Assembly (NCBI RefSeq): GCF_947489715.1
Contig: NZ_CANLER010000001.1
Span: 124,001-188,000 of the forward strand
DNA length: 64,000 nucleotides
Source: an uncultured Roseovarius sp.
GTDB lineage: Bacteria; Pseudomonadota; Alphaproteobacteria; Rhodobacterales; Rhodobacteraceae
Direction: 5' to 3'
Part shown: positions 45,528 through 55,157 of the stretch, in pieces
How positions within the stretch are numbered: the stretch's first letter is position 1
How the letters are laid out: every line of letters starts with the position of its first letter
Position numbers and translations under genes: made by a program
Notes under the pieces: model-generated
The model's input: the letters and a program-made list of their open reading frames with translations, nothing else
What the model was told of the DNA's origin: nothing
Database searches by the model: none

Positions 45528-47129
45528 TTACGACGATACCTGCTCTTTCAGGATCGAAGCGGTCAGCGATATCATCAGGTAAATACCGGCAAAGATCAGG
45601 AAGGCAAGGATCGTGTTCTCGAACGCCCGCGGATAGGAAGGATCCTGCGAAGCCACCGGTCGCACCGACACGGTCAGATAACGCACCTGTTTGTTGGCTT
45701 CGATCTCGCTTAGCCGTTTGCTTTCCAATGCCGCCTGTAACACAAGATCAGCAGTGGCAAGATCAGCCTGCGCCATCTGGATTTCTGCGGTCTGTGATGC
45801 CAATGAGCTATGGCCTTCGGTCGCCTGGTTCAGTCGCGCTTTCTGCTTGTCCAGTTCAGCGGTCAGCACTTCGATCTCGCTGCTGAGTGCGTCAACTTTG
45901 GCTTTGTTGGGGCGCGTGTTGTTCAGTTGAATGTCGAGCGCCAGCTGCTTTTCCTGCAATTGAAGCTCAACCGTGCTGACAAGTTGGCGGATACCTGCGA
46001 TCTCGCCTTCAGGGTCCAGTATGGTGCCTTCTTGTAGTTGAACCATACGCTCCTGCGCTGCGCGGCGTTCGGCCTTGGCTTCTTCCAAGCCGACAATAGC
46101 GGTCTCTACCGCATCCAGCCGCTTTTCGCGGCTCAACTCATCTACGCGTTCTTCGGCGTACTCGATCAGCCTTTGGGAAAACAGCGCGCTGACTTCCGGA
46201 TCAGCGGTCGAAAGCTCCATCTTGATGACGCCCTCGGTGGGGTCATAGCCCAGCTTTATGTATTTCTTGTAGAGCTTGTAAGCTGCCTCGTTGCTGGCTT
46301 CGGGATCAAGCCGCTGGATCGGATCTATGCTTTCTTGACTGAAATGACTGCGAAATCCCAGATCGGCGTCCAGCCGCAGCATCGCATCCTTGGATTGCAG
46401 GTAGGATTGAGTTGCAATCGAATCCTGCCCAGTGGCAAAGGAAGTCCCGCTGAACAGACTAGCGGATGCGGCAGCACCGCTGCCATCGGCGGTTAATATC
46501 AAGAATTCGGACTTGGTGGCATACATCGGCGTAGCCACCGCATAATAGTAATATCCCGCGACCAGCGTCGGTAGGAATACGAATGCCGTAAGTCGAGATA
46601 GCAGCAGCAGTAATTTGCGACGGCGGCGTTTGCCGATGTCGCGTTGGATGTCCATGATTTCAGCTGCGCGCCTGTCGGCTGGGCTAAGCTCTGTCGAGGG
46701 CAGGGTTTGTCGTTCCGGTGGAAGTGTTTGCGGCAATTGTACACGTGATTTGGCCACGGCAGTTTGACCATCGGAATCTGGTTTGTCGTTTCCGGTTACG
46801 ACCTCAAGAATGGTGCTGCGCTGGAACGGGTCGATGCCCTTGGCCCGCAACAGACGTACTGCGTCGAAATCCGAGACCGGTGCCAGACCGTGCTTTTGCG
46901 CCATGCGCCGCGCCATGCGCAACTGCCGCCCGGTTAATCCCTCTTTGCGGATGTCGTCAATATTCTGAGAGGTTGCCATTTCCCGGGCCGAACTGACCTG
47001 CCCCTCTTTGGTTGAGCTCGGGGCTGGTTCATTCGGTTGCGCACCCGCCTCTTCAGGCGTGGCTTCGACACCGGCCTGAGGTGTACTGCGCCGAATGCGG
47101 AATTTTCTAGCCTTGGGTTTCGTAGTCAT
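45528..47129 (-). CDS. Capsule polysaccharide export inner-membrane protein, KpsE-like
   Basis: About 533 residues. A long hydrophilic N-terminal region (about 170 residues, unlike classic KpsE), one span at about 175-195 (FVFLPTLVAGYYYYAV), a long periplasmic coiled coil (about 300-460) and a C-terminal span (AFLIFAGIYLMISL). KpsE/PCP-3 proteins bridge the ABC transporter to the outer-membrane Wza/KpsD channel. It overlaps the upstream ATPase gene by 23 bases. The extended cytosolic N-terminus is unusual. Confidence 0.85.
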   Translation of the reverse strand: MTTKPKARKFRIRRSTPQAGVEATPEEAGAQPNEPAPSSTKEGQVSSAREMATSQNIDDIRKEGLTGRQLRMARRMAQKHGLAPVSDFDAVRLLRAKGIDPFQRSTILEVVTGNDKPDSDGQTAVAKSRVQLPQTLPPERQTLPSTELSPADRRAAEIMDIQRDIGKRRRRKLLLLLSRLTAFVFLPTLVAGYYYYAVATPMYATKSEFLILTADGSGAAASASLFSGTSFATGQDSIATQSYLQSKDAMLRLDADLGFRSHFSQESIDPIQRLDPEASNEAAYKLYKKYIKLGYDPTEGVIKMELSTADPEVSALFSQRLIEYAEERVDELSREKRLDAVETAIVGLEEAKAERRAAQERMVQLQEGTILDPEGEIAGIRQLVSTVELQLQEKQLALDIQLNNTRPNKAKVDALSSEIEVLTAELDKQKARLNQATEGHSSLASQTAEIQMAQADLATADLVLQAALESKRLSEIEANKQVRYLTVSVRPVASQDPSYPRAFENTILAFLIFAGIYLMISLTASILKEQVSS

Positions 47130-47766
47130 ATAACGCCTTTGCCTCTTCCAAGGTGTCGAACATGTGGAGCTTACCACCCATCAGCACCGCAGCTTCGCGG
47201 GCGAATTTTTCAAGCGTTTTGGGCTGGTGCGACACGATCACCACTGTGGTGGTGCGCAATCTGTCCCGCAGGATTTCGCCGGCTTTCTGATTGAATTCTA
47301 CATCCGTGGACCCAGGCATCCCTTCGTCGATCAGGTACATATCAAAATCCAGCGCCAGCATCAGCGAAAAGGTAAATCGCGCGCGCATCCCCGAGGAATA
47401 AGTGCCTAGTGGTTGATCGAAATATTCACCCAGATTGCACATCCACCGGCAAAATGCTTCGATATAGTCCGGATCCAATCCATAGAGCCGCGCGATGTAG
47501 CGGCTGTTTTCCATCGCTGAGATTTTGTTGACGACGCCACCCATGAACCCTAGCGGAAAGCTGATGCGGCAACCGCGTCGAATCTCGCCTTCATCGGGTT
47601 TTTCAAGGCCTGCCATCATGTTGATCAATGTGGTTTTACCCGTGCCATTGGGTGCCAGAATGCCAAGCGACCGGCCAAGCTCGACCCGGAAGCTGACCCT
47701 TTCAAGAATCACCTTTCGTTGCGTGCCTGTCCAGAAGGACTTGCTGACATTCTCGAACTCGAGCAT
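47107..47766 (-). CDS. Capsule ABC transporter ATPase, KpsT-like
   Basis: 219 residues. Walker A GILAPNGTGKTT, signature GTYSSGMRARF, Walker B MYLIDEGMP and an H-loop VSHQ. The SSGM signature and the DEGMP Walker B are typical of polysaccharide-export ABC ATPases. The membrane partner KpsM is not adjacent; the upstream neighbour is a helicase. Confidence 0.92.
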   Translation of the reverse strand: MLEFENVSKSFWTGTQRKVILERVSFRVELGRSLGILAPNGTGKTTLINMMAGLEKPDEGEIRRGCRISFPLGFMGGVVNKISAMENSRYIARLYGLDPDYIEAFCRWMCNLGEYFDQPLGTYSSGMRARFTFSLMLALDFDMYLIDEGMPGSTDVEFNQKAGEILRDRLRTTTVVIVSHQPKTLEKFAREAAVLMGGKLHMFDTLEEAKALYDYETQG

Positions 47767-48201
47767 CCATTGGCTCCGGTGCTGCTCTGGTCTTACCCTC
47801 TTTTAGCGGGGCTGTGTTAAGGTTTGTTTAGCCAATATTTCGATCATTATGTCGGATTTTCCCCATTTATGACAATAAAACCGGATAGTTTTATGTTCCG
47901 TGATGCAAAAAAACCGGCATTTTCTGCGCCAAATACTGTTTGCTCAAGCTCAGTTAGAGAGGAGTTGCAGGTGAATCGGAATGGCGACGTGTATTCCGGT
48001 GAGTGAAGCTTGCCTGCGTTCAGCAGGATGGAGAGATTTCCCCGCTTTTTCGCCTTTGCACGCCTGAAGAAAGAAGTACTGCCCGCGCATTGACGCCGCA
48101 TGCACCGCGTGTCCACTTTTCCAGAGCCTGCTCAAAAAAGTTTCCAGCCGCCCCACAATGTAAGCAGATTGCGAGGCGGAGCTAAGAGAATAGGGCCTTG
48201 T
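47767..48201. other. Intergenic region upstream of the capsule operon
   Basis: About 435 bases, AT-rich in its left part, presumably with the promoter for the kpsT-kpsE-kdsA-mutase run. A 60-codon plus-strand frame (47824-48006) lacks a ribosome site and character. No other gene seen. Confidence 0.45.
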
Positions 48202-49629
48202 CTAGCTGGCGCGGCGGTCGTCGAAGCTGAGAGCGATGAAGCTGGGCAAGTGATCGCCCATTCCAACAACCTTGTTGCCGCCCGATCTACTATTGTCGGA
48301 TTTACCCTTTCCACCGCGGCTACGGCTGGGATTGGGCTTGTCCTGTGGTGCCTGCTCCTGAGCCTGAACATCCGGTGTATCGGCGATCTCGGGTTTATCC
48401 TCAGGCTTTTTACGGCTGCGCGTGCGTTTGGGTTTCTCGGCCTTGGCCTCGGCGGTGTCGTCGGCCTTGGGCGCGTCGGATTTCAGCGGGTTGTCGAGTC
48501 GGGGAATTTCTTTCTGAATCAGACGTTCGATGGCATCGAGGTTTTTCTCATCGCGCGGGATGCAGATCATCATTGCTTTGCCATCGCGGCCCGCGCGACC
48601 GGTTCGGCCGATACGGTGCACGTAATCCTCGGCATGGCCGGGCACATCGAAATTGAACACATGGCTGACGGCGGGCACATCAAGGCCGCGCGCGGCCACG
48701 TCCGAGGCGCAGAGGAACCGCAACTCACCGGCGCGGAAGCCATCAAGCGTGCGAGTACGTTGTGACTGATCCAGGTCGCCATGAATAGGGGCGGCGTCAT
48801 AGCCATATTTCTTGAGGCTTTTGGCAACAATATCCACATCTGTCTTGCGGTTGCAGAAGATGATGGCATTGGTGCATTTGTCACCTTCGCCGTCGATTAG
48901 TGTGCGCAGCAACTTGCGTTTTTCAGTGCCTTCGCGGTCGCGGCGAGAGGCCTTGAACATCACGACGCCCTGTTCGATCGTCTCAGACGCGGTGGCCTGA
49001 CGGGCAACCTCAATTCGTTCTGGTGCGCTGAGGAAGGTGTTGGTGATACGTTCGATTTCAGGCGCCATCGTGGCCGAAAAGAAGAGCGTTTGACGGGTGA
49101 AGGGCGTAAGACCGAAGATGCGTTCGATATCGGGTATGAAACCCATGTCAAGCATCCGATCAGCCTCGTCCACGACCATGACCTTAACGTCGCTCAGGAT
49201 CAGTTTGCCACGCTCGAAATGGTCAAGCAGGCGGCCAGGCGTAGCGATCAGTACGTCTACGCCCTTGTCAATGAGTTGATCCTGTTCCTTGAAGCTGACG
49301 CCACCAATTAGCAGCGCCTTCGTCAGTTTGAGATGTTTGGAATAGGTGTCAAAATTCTCGGCCACCTGGGCGGCCAGCTCGCGTGTCGGGCAGAGCACCA
49401 GTGAACGTGGCATGCGTGCTCGCGCGCGTCCCCGAGCCAGCAGAGATAGCATGGGCAGGGTGAAACTGGCGGTCTTGCCAGTCCCTGTCTGGGCAATGCC
49501 GAGCACATCCCGTCCTTCAAGCGCGGGCGGAATCGCACCCGCTTGAATAGGTGTGGGTGTTTCGTACCCGGCTTCGTCAATGGCTTTCAGAACCTTAGGG
49601 TTCAGCTTTAACTCAGAAAACTTGGTCAT
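48202..49629 (-). CDS. DEAD-box RNA helicase, RhlE-like
   Basis: 475 residues. Motifs in order: Q motif (PTPIQAGAIP), Walker A AQTGTGKTA, PTRELA, TPGRLLDHF, VVDEADRMLDMGF, FFSATM, IIFCNRKT, ARGLDVPAV, HRIGRTGRAGRDG. The tail (about 100 residues) is Lys/Pro/Ser/Gly-rich and basic, typical of RNA-binding tails in RhlE/DbpA-type helicases. It unwinds RNA duplexes in ribosome assembly, decay or cold response. Confidence 0.95.
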   Translation of the reverse strand: MTKFSELKLNPKVLKAIDEAGYETPTPIQAGAIPPALEGRDVLGIAQTGTGKTASFTLPMLSLLARGRARARMPRSLVLCPTRELAAQVAENFDTYSKHLKLTKALLIGGVSFKEQDQLIDKGVDVLIATPGRLLDHFERGKLILSDVKVMVVDEADRMLDMGFIPDIERIFGLTPFTRQTLFFSATMAPEIERITNTFLSAPERIEVARQATASETIEQGVVMFKASRRDREGTEKRKLLRTLIDGEGDKCTNAIIFCNRKTDVDIVAKSLKKYGYDAAPIHGDLDQSQRTRTLDGFRAGELRFLCASDVAARGLDVPAVSHVFNFDVPGHAEDYVHRIGRTGRAGRDGKAMMICIPRDEKNLDAIERLIQKEIPRLDNPLKSDAPKADDTAEAKAEKPKRTRSRKKPEDKPEIADTPDVQAQEQAPQDKPNPSRSRGGKGKSDNSRSGGNKVVGMGDHLPSFIALSFDDRRAS

Positions 49630-49838
49630 ATGTGTCCGTTTGTTGCGGACACTATCATGGCCCGCGCGTCTGATGCCGGGTCGGGCCCCGCACGAGCCCC
49701 GTGGACATCCACAGTGATGACCCGGTGCGGATGGCTTTACCGGAAGAAGGGGGGTGCGGTCAATGCAGGCGCCAGAATCATGTTTAATGAGCGGATTGGC
49801 GCGTTAATTGTCGATAAAGTAGCAACAATAATCGCAGT

Positions 49839-50789
49839 TTACGCGAAATCTGGGAAATGGCGCGCGCGTTTCTTATCCAAGTCGAGCCTGATCAGATGCA
49901 GGTGGCCATAAGCAGCAAGACGTGCCCGTAGGGCAGGCGTGGCACGGCAAATCTGGTCGTAGAAGTTGCGAAGCGCGTCACCACCCTGAGCTTCGAGTTG
50001 ACAAAGCAGACTGTGCAGGGTCGTGTCGCTACCCGGCGCGGGTTTGATGCTCGGGCGATAGGCTCCTTTTTTTATCCGGTAACGATAGTGTTTATTCCAG
50101 TGATCAAATCCAGTGGCATGCAAGTGGCACAGGTTTGTTCCGGTCAGGGGGGCAGGCGTGTCATTTTCACCATCCTGCGTGGCATGGTGTATGCGCAACC
50201 CGGTGCTCGGGCGACCGGTTCGGATAAAGACCTTGCCCTGTACATGGCTGAGGAAACCACCAACCAGATAGGTTCCAAAGCCAGGATAGATCGCTGCAGT
50301 TTCTGTGCGTCGCTGTGATGGACCGGTCGCGCATGATTTGAACCATTGTGCGCCGGCAGGTGGTGGATCGGCGGGATCGGGGGCCATTGCCTCGACTGGG
50401 TGCGAGCGGGCGCTGAACGTGTCATTCGGCAGCGCGGCGAGCTGTGCAGCGAGCGAGGTATCGCCGGGCCAGAGGAATTCATCAACGTCGAGATGTGCAA
50501 GCCAATCCGTGCCGGGTTCATGGGTCAAACAATGGGTGGCATTCACCTGCTGACGCACCTGGTGTTTGATCGGACGGTAACCGTGGATATGCCAATAGGA
50601 CGCATCGGTGGTAATGGCGCGGCACTTAGGATGTGCATTCAGGGCACTATGGGCGGTGTTATCTGGGGCGTCGAGATAGACGCTCACCCGTTCAGCACCA
50701 AGGTCGAGATGATGGGCGGCGAAATTCAAAACGTCGCGTGTGGGAGCCTTGACGGTGGCGGTGACGCCCCAGCTGGGTTGATTGGTCAT
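49839..50789 (-). CDS. Glycosyltransferase, family 2-like (HLDVDEF type)
   Basis: About 316 residues; start uncertain among Met codons at 50831, 50795 and 50789. It has NFAAHHLDLGAERVSVYLDAPDN (GT-A start), DWLAHLDVDEFLW with the DxD motif, and a RIHHATQDGEN segment, as in Glyco_tranf_2_4 proteins of Rhodobacterales. Likely transfers a sugar in surface glycan synthesis; donor and acceptor unknown. Confidence 0.8.
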   Translation of the reverse strand: MTNQPSWGVTATVKAPTRDVLNFAAHHLDLGAERVSVYLDAPDNTAHSALNAHPKCRAITTDASYWHIHGYRPIKHQVRQQVNATHCLTHEPGTDWLAHLDVDEFLWPGDTSLAAQLAALPNDTFSARSHPVEAMAPDPADPPPAGAQWFKSCATGPSQRRTETAAIYPGFGTYLVGGFLSHVQGKVFIRTGRPSTGLRIHHATQDGENDTPAPLTGTNLCHLHATGFDHWNKHYRYRIKKGAYRPSIKPAPGSDTTLHSLLCQLEAQGGDALRNFYDQICRATPALRARLAAYGHLHLIRLDLDKKRARHFPDFA

Positions 50790-50892
50790 TTCCATAACAT
50801 GCTGGGGTTGTGAGGTGGTCGCAAGGCGCATTACGAAGACATGTCGGTTTATAAGCCTATGTTCGAATTTTCTCAGGAAGATGAGCCCGGGG

Positions 50893-51543
50893 CTAGGCTT
50901 GATTCAACAGCGACAGAGCGGATGAATGCGGCTGCGGTACATAGCCATGGCCAAGCACGCTGACGGTGGGCGCCGGTGTCAGTACGGTGACATCGCCGGT
51001 GCCGGGATTGGGGAGACTGGCCGTGTAGATGCCGCCGTCATATCTGAGCAAGTGATTGTGCCAGATCAGGTGTGGGGCATCATCGTGCCAGATAAAGCAA
51101 CCATCGGGCAGTGTTTCGATAGGGGCGGCGTGGCGGATGTGCTGTCGGGTTCGAGTGACCCTTGCAGCATGCAAAACCCTGTCATCCTGATCCAGCGTGT
51201 TCTTACCGTGACTCATTGCCCAGGCAGAGCGGAAGCGAGTGTAATCTTCGCGGCGGCAAAGGCCGCAGGGGCGGTGCCCGGCGGCAAGGGCCACGCATTC
51301 ATCCAGGAAAAACAATTCGGTATAGTGGTTCGGGATCATCACCGGGCGATGCCAGTCCTTGAATTCCAGTACGCAAGTGACCCAATGGGGATGCGTCCAT
51401 CGAGAGGTTTTCAAGCGCTGTCGGTCATCGTGCAGGATGCCGCGATTGCCCATCAGCGTGCCGCGGAACGGTAATGCGGTGATCTGTCCGTCTGGCAAGA
51501 CGCGGTTTTGTAATGTCATCGTCGGCCACTTTGGTTTGGACAC
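50893..51543 (-). CDS. Conserved hypothetical protein with CGLC motif
   Basis: 216 residues. RGTLMGNRGILHD, HWVTCVLEFKDWHRPVM, YTELFFLDECVALAAGHRPCGLCRREDYTRFRSAW form a strongly patterned core seen in a widespread uncharacterised family. The CxxC with upstream Cys and His could bind zinc. No signal peptide. Function unknown. Confidence 0.8.
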   Translation of the reverse strand: MSKPKWPTMTLQNRVLPDGQITALPFRGTLMGNRGILHDDRQRLKTSRWTHPHWVTCVLEFKDWHRPVMIPNHYTELFFLDECVALAAGHRPCGLCRREDYTRFRSAWAMSHGKNTLDQDDRVLHAARVTRTRQHIRHAAPIETLPDGCFIWHDDAPHLIWHNHLLRYDGGIYTASLPNPGTGDVTVLTPAPTVSVLGHGYVPQPHSSALSLLNQA

Positions 51544-51611
51544 CTTGGTTTAGGTGATCCGCGGAGCTGGCACTATGGCAGGGTGGGGACTGTTGGCATA
51601 GGGGTTGCCCA

Positions 51612-51640
51612 AAGAAAAAGGCCGCCCGGTCAGGCGGCCT
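51612..51640 (-). terminator. Rho-independent terminator after the second VPLPA-CTERM gene
   Basis: AGGCCGCC and GGCGGCCT form an eight-base-pair stem with a six-base loop. On the minus strand it is followed by TTTTTCTTT. It lies 24 bases after the stop codon of the gene at 51664. Confidence 0.88.
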
Positions 51641-51663
51641 TTCGCTAAACGGTTAGGAACCGA

Positions 51664-52431
51664 TCAGGATTTTTTGCGACGCTTCGCTGCGGCGAGGCCA
51701 CCGAGGCCAGCCAGAAGCATCCAGCCAGCAGCCGGAAGCGGTACTGCGCCACCGACCGGTCCATCGGGGTCAAGGTCGATGTTAATGTCGCCTTTGCCAC
51801 CTTTGTTGAACGTATATTTACTGGCATAGGGCGATGTTGCCATGCCCGACTTGGTCCAGTTGAACCACATTGAGAAGCCGGTCCCCGTTGTATCAAGCGC
51901 GTTGGCAGCTTCGCCTGCTTGGGGCGCATGTGTCGGGTTGCTGGTCAATGTGTACATCAAACCTTCCATGTGAGAACCGACAACACCTGTCAGCGTTGCA
52001 GAGATCACAGAAAAGTAAGTCCAGTCGCTGGGGTCGATCCCGGCATTGGTCGTTGCACAGTTATGCGAGCCACCGGCACCAGCTTGCTGGCAATAGGGGG
52101 TGTTGCCCGAGTTCTTGATGTTGAACCGCAGATCAAAATCGAAGGACAGATTGTTCTGACCGGTGTTTGTGGCGCGGCCGGTCAGACGCGCTTTGGTGCC
52201 GGTGTAGCGGAACAAACTGTCGGGGCTGAACGACCAAAGACCCGTTGCACCGTTGCCTTGAACAAAGGCGTTGCTGCTGGGGTTGTTGCCATTGGGCGTC
52301 CAGATCGAGCGATTATTGTTGTAGTCTTTTGCAATATAGTCGCCCGGAGAAATCGGTGCCGCAAACACTGCGGTGGGTGCGATCATTGCAACAGCAACAG
52401 CCGCTACTTTAATTTTACGTACTAAAGACAT
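51664..52431 (-). CDS. VPLPA-CTERM sorting domain protein, second copy
   Basis: 255 residues: signal peptide ending near VFAAP, a beta-rich body with one short CxxxxxxxxxC pair (PYCQQAGAGGSHNCA), and the sorting signal AVPLPAAGWMLLAGLGGLAAAKRRKKS. Unlike the first copy, the body has a GDINIDLDPDGPVGG stretch before the signal. Likely exported and processed by an exosortase encoded elsewhere. Confidence 0.9.
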   Translation of the reverse strand: MSLVRKIKVAAVAVAMIAPTAVFAAPISPGDYIAKDYNNNRSIWTPNGNNPSSNAFVQGNGATGLWSFSPDSLFRYTGTKARLTGRATNTGQNNLSFDFDLRFNIKNSGNTPYCQQAGAGGSHNCATTNAGIDPSDWTYFSVISATLTGVVGSHMEGLMYTLTSNPTHAPQAGEAANALDTTGTGFSMWFNWTKSGMATSPYASKYTFNKGGKGDINIDLDPDGPVGGAVPLPAAGWMLLAGLGGLAAAKRRKKS

Positions 52432-52678
52432 TACTCTTCCCTTATTCGTTACATGTCAGAGCAAAAGTATCTGCTTTTGGTGGTGGCACCTAATGGAAAT
52501 TGGGCTTTTTCGGGGCAATTGTGGCAACAATAAGCCCTGATCTACGTGATTGGCGCGTGGGAAAAATAGCGCGCTCTCGCCACAGTAGTAAAATTCCCGT
52601 GATAGGAGAATTTCCGCTCATACCCCAAAGCATCGGGAAAATGCGTCAATAGGTGATTCGGATTCCGTCAGGCGTGCG

Positions 52679-54289
52679 TCATCCGGCCATCATTTCTTTC
52701 GTCGCAGTCAGTTTGACGTCTGGATAATCGCGCTCTACCCGGTCGATATCCCATTGCAATCTGGTCAGATACACTACGTCACCATCATGGTCATGTGCTA
52801 TGTGCTGTTTGTTGGCTTCGGTAAAGGTGTCGATGGCCTTGCGCTCACCACTGACCCAGCGGGCCGAGGTGAATTGACTGGCCTCAAAACGGACGGGCAG
52901 GCCATATTCCAGCTCGATCCTTGAACCCAGAACCTCAAATTGAAGCGCGCCAACGACGCCGACGATGAAGCCGGAACCGAATGCTGGTTTAAATACCTTT
53001 GCTGCACCTTCTTCGGCGAATTGCATCAGCGCTTTTTCCAGATGCTTCGCTTTCATCGGATCACCCGCGCGCGCCTGTTGCAGGAGTTCCGGTGCGAAGG
53101 AGGGGATTCCCGAGACGCGCAATGCCTCGCCCTCGGTCAGCGTATCGCCGATACGGAGTTGGCCGTGATTGGGGATGCCGATGATGTCCCCAGCCCACGC
53201 TTCATCCGCTAATTCGCGGTCAGAGGCGAGGAAAAGTACAGGGTTGGTCACTGCCATCGGTTTCTTCGAACGCACATGGGTCAGTTTCATGCCGCGCTTG
53301 AAATGCCCTGAAGCCATGCGCAGGAACGCCACACGATCGCGGTGCTTGGGGTCCATATTGGCCTGGACTTTGAAGACAAAGCCAGAAACTTTTGTTTCAT
53401 CAGGGGAAATCTGGCGCGGCTCGGCGCGTTGTGGTTGTGGTTCGGGGCCGTAAGTGCCGATACCATCCATCAGTTCCTTGACCCCGAACGAATTGATGGC
53501 AGAGCCAAACCAGATCGGTGTCATATGCCCTTCGAGGACTGATTGCGGGTTCAGTCCGGGAAGCAGCTCGCGTGCCATCTCAACCTCTTCGCGCAGCTTT
53601 TCAAGCAGGTTAGCGGGCACGTGCTCCGCAAGCGCCGGATCATCAAGCCCCTTTATTTCGACGCTTTCGGCCACGCGGTTGCGGTCGGCGCGGTCCATTA
53701 GCTCCAACCTGTCGTTGAGCATGTCGTAACACCCCATGAAATCGGCGCCGACTCCGATGGGCCAGCTGGCTGGGGTCACATCAATTGCGAGGTTTTCCTG
53801 AATCTCGTCGATGATATCGAATGTGTCGCGGCTTTCGCGGTCCATCTTGTTACAGAAAGTCAGGATTGGCAGATCGCGCAAGCGGCAGACCTCGAACAAT
53901 TTCTGAGTCTGGCTTTCCACACCCTTGGCGCCGTCAATCACCATTACGGCGGCGTCCACAGCGGTAAGGGTGCGATAGGTGTCCTCCGAGAAATCCGAGT
54001 GACCGGGCGTATCAACAAGGTTGAAGCGAAAGGTCTTGAAGTCAAAAGACATTGCCGAGGCAGAGACCGAGATTCCTCGATCCTTCTCCATCTGCATGAA
54101 ATCTGAACGCGTGCGCCGCGCCTCGCCTTTGGCGCGCACCTGTCCTGCCATCTGAATCGCCCCGCCAAAAAGCAGGAATTTCTCGGTCAGTGTCGTCTTG
54201 CCAGCGTCCGGGTGCGAGATGATCGCAAAGGTGCGGCGACGTGCAATTTCGGGCGGTAAATCGGGTCGGTTCTGGGCGATGTCTAACAT
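52679..54289 (-). CDS. prfC: Peptide chain release factor 3
   Basis: 536 residues from the ATG at 54289 (MLDIAQNRPDLPPEI); the frame extends 73 codons upstream without support. GTPase motifs: SHPDAGKTTLTEK (G1), DTPGHSDFSED (G3), CNKMDRESRD (G4). Then elongation-factor domains with RF3-specific segments (FKPAFGSGFIVGVVGALQFEV). RF3 recycles RF1/RF2 after termination in the cytoplasm. Confidence 0.95.
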   Translation of the reverse strand: MLDIAQNRPDLPPEIARRRTFAIISHPDAGKTTLTEKFLLFGGAIQMAGQVRAKGEARRTRSDFMQMEKDRGISVSASAMSFDFKTFRFNLVDTPGHSDFSEDTYRTLTAVDAAVMVIDGAKGVESQTQKLFEVCRLRDLPILTFCNKMDRESRDTFDIIDEIQENLAIDVTPASWPIGVGADFMGCYDMLNDRLELMDRADRNRVAESVEIKGLDDPALAEHVPANLLEKLREEVEMARELLPGLNPQSVLEGHMTPIWFGSAINSFGVKELMDGIGTYGPEPQPQRAEPRQISPDETKVSGFVFKVQANMDPKHRDRVAFLRMASGHFKRGMKLTHVRSKKPMAVTNPVLFLASDRELADEAWAGDIIGIPNHGQLRIGDTLTEGEALRVSGIPSFAPELLQQARAGDPMKAKHLEKALMQFAEEGAAKVFKPAFGSGFIVGVVGALQFEVLGSRIELEYGLPVRFEASQFTSARWVSGERKAIDTFTEANKQHIAHDHDGDVVYLTRLQWDIDRVERDYPDVKLTATKEMMAG

Positions 54290-54367
54290 GAGGCTGCGTA
54301 TAGGTAACGAACGGAGCCTTGGCAAGAAACGGACACGCTGGTTGGGGATCGAAGTGCAAATCGTACT

Positions 54368-54742
54368 TTGTACAAGACCGCCTACTGGTGTGAGTCTTCG
54401 ACAAAAATCTTGGGGGAAGTGGATGGAATATGGGATTTGTTGACGTCCGAAGTTCTGGAGATTTTGGTTGGCGGTATGTTCTTGCTGGATTATCTGACTA
54501 TCAAACAAGTGGCCTTTTGGGTTTTTGTGCTGATCGGATCAGTGCTCGATATCTGTTATTACGCCTGGGTTGCCGTTGATCCATTGTGGGATGTGATATC
54601 CACCTCTCTGGCAATGGCCGTGGCCAGCCTTTTTTTTGGTTTGATGAGCCTTCTAGCGCCGAGGTCCAAGATCGTGGCGTCACGGAAGCAACGCGACATC
54701 TATCCGATCTTTTCGAACCTGATACAGGGCGACTTCAGATGA
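54368..54742 (+). CDS. Small membrane protein, unknown
   Basis: Up to 124 residues (TTG start; alternatives are GTG at 54419 and ATG at 54476). Two hydrophobic spans (VAFWVFVLIGSVLDICYYAW and LAMAVASLFFGLMSLL) with a basic, Ser-rich C-tail. Divergent from prfC. No family recognised, and start weakly supported. Confidence 0.4.
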   Translation: MYKTAYWCESSTKILGEVDGIWDLLTSEVLEILVGGMFLLDYLTIKQVAFWVFVLIGSVLDICYYAWVAVDPLWDVISTSLAMAVASLFFGLMSLLAPRSKIVASRKQRDIYPIFSNLIQGDFR

Positions 54743-55157
54743 CTGGCGGCACAGCCCGAGCTTTTCAACACTATCAATGACTTGGAACTCGCTGCGAATT
54801 GTGACAGCACGTGGTATCTTTATACATCATCGCGGGCACTTCGCCGATTGGAAAACTGGGCGCGCGGTTTTCCTTGCCCTTGGGCACCTTTGTTGGTGAG
54901 GCCGCTTTTCTGACAGTCCGGCACAGATCGGTTACTACGGTACTGCCTGATGTGATCGGAAGGGCTTCGATGGCGTTATGACGATTCACGCCATCGCTCT
55001 GGCAAATATTCACGATTCAAACTGACACTTGAGGCGATGATCATAAGTGATCTGGCAACGAAAGTGTCTTTTGCGGTAGCGTCGCCAAATCTGAATGAGG
55101 TCATGATTGCACAAGTTTAGGGGGCGGTGGGGGCGAATATGCCTCCAGCTTTCGTAA
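54743..55157. other. Intergenic, no convincing gene
   Basis: About 415 bases. A short minus-strand frame (54774-55013) and a plus-strand hydrophobic stretch near 54813-54980 lack ribosome sites and clear family features; the plus stretch may be a decayed membrane-protein fragment. Confidence 0.35.

Noticed and set aside
47824..48006. 60-codon plus-strand frame
   Set aside because: No ribosome site and no conserved-looking pattern; lies in the capsule promoter region.
54774..55013. 79-codon minus-strand frame
   Set aside because: No ribosome site or family feature; the region may be decayed sequence.
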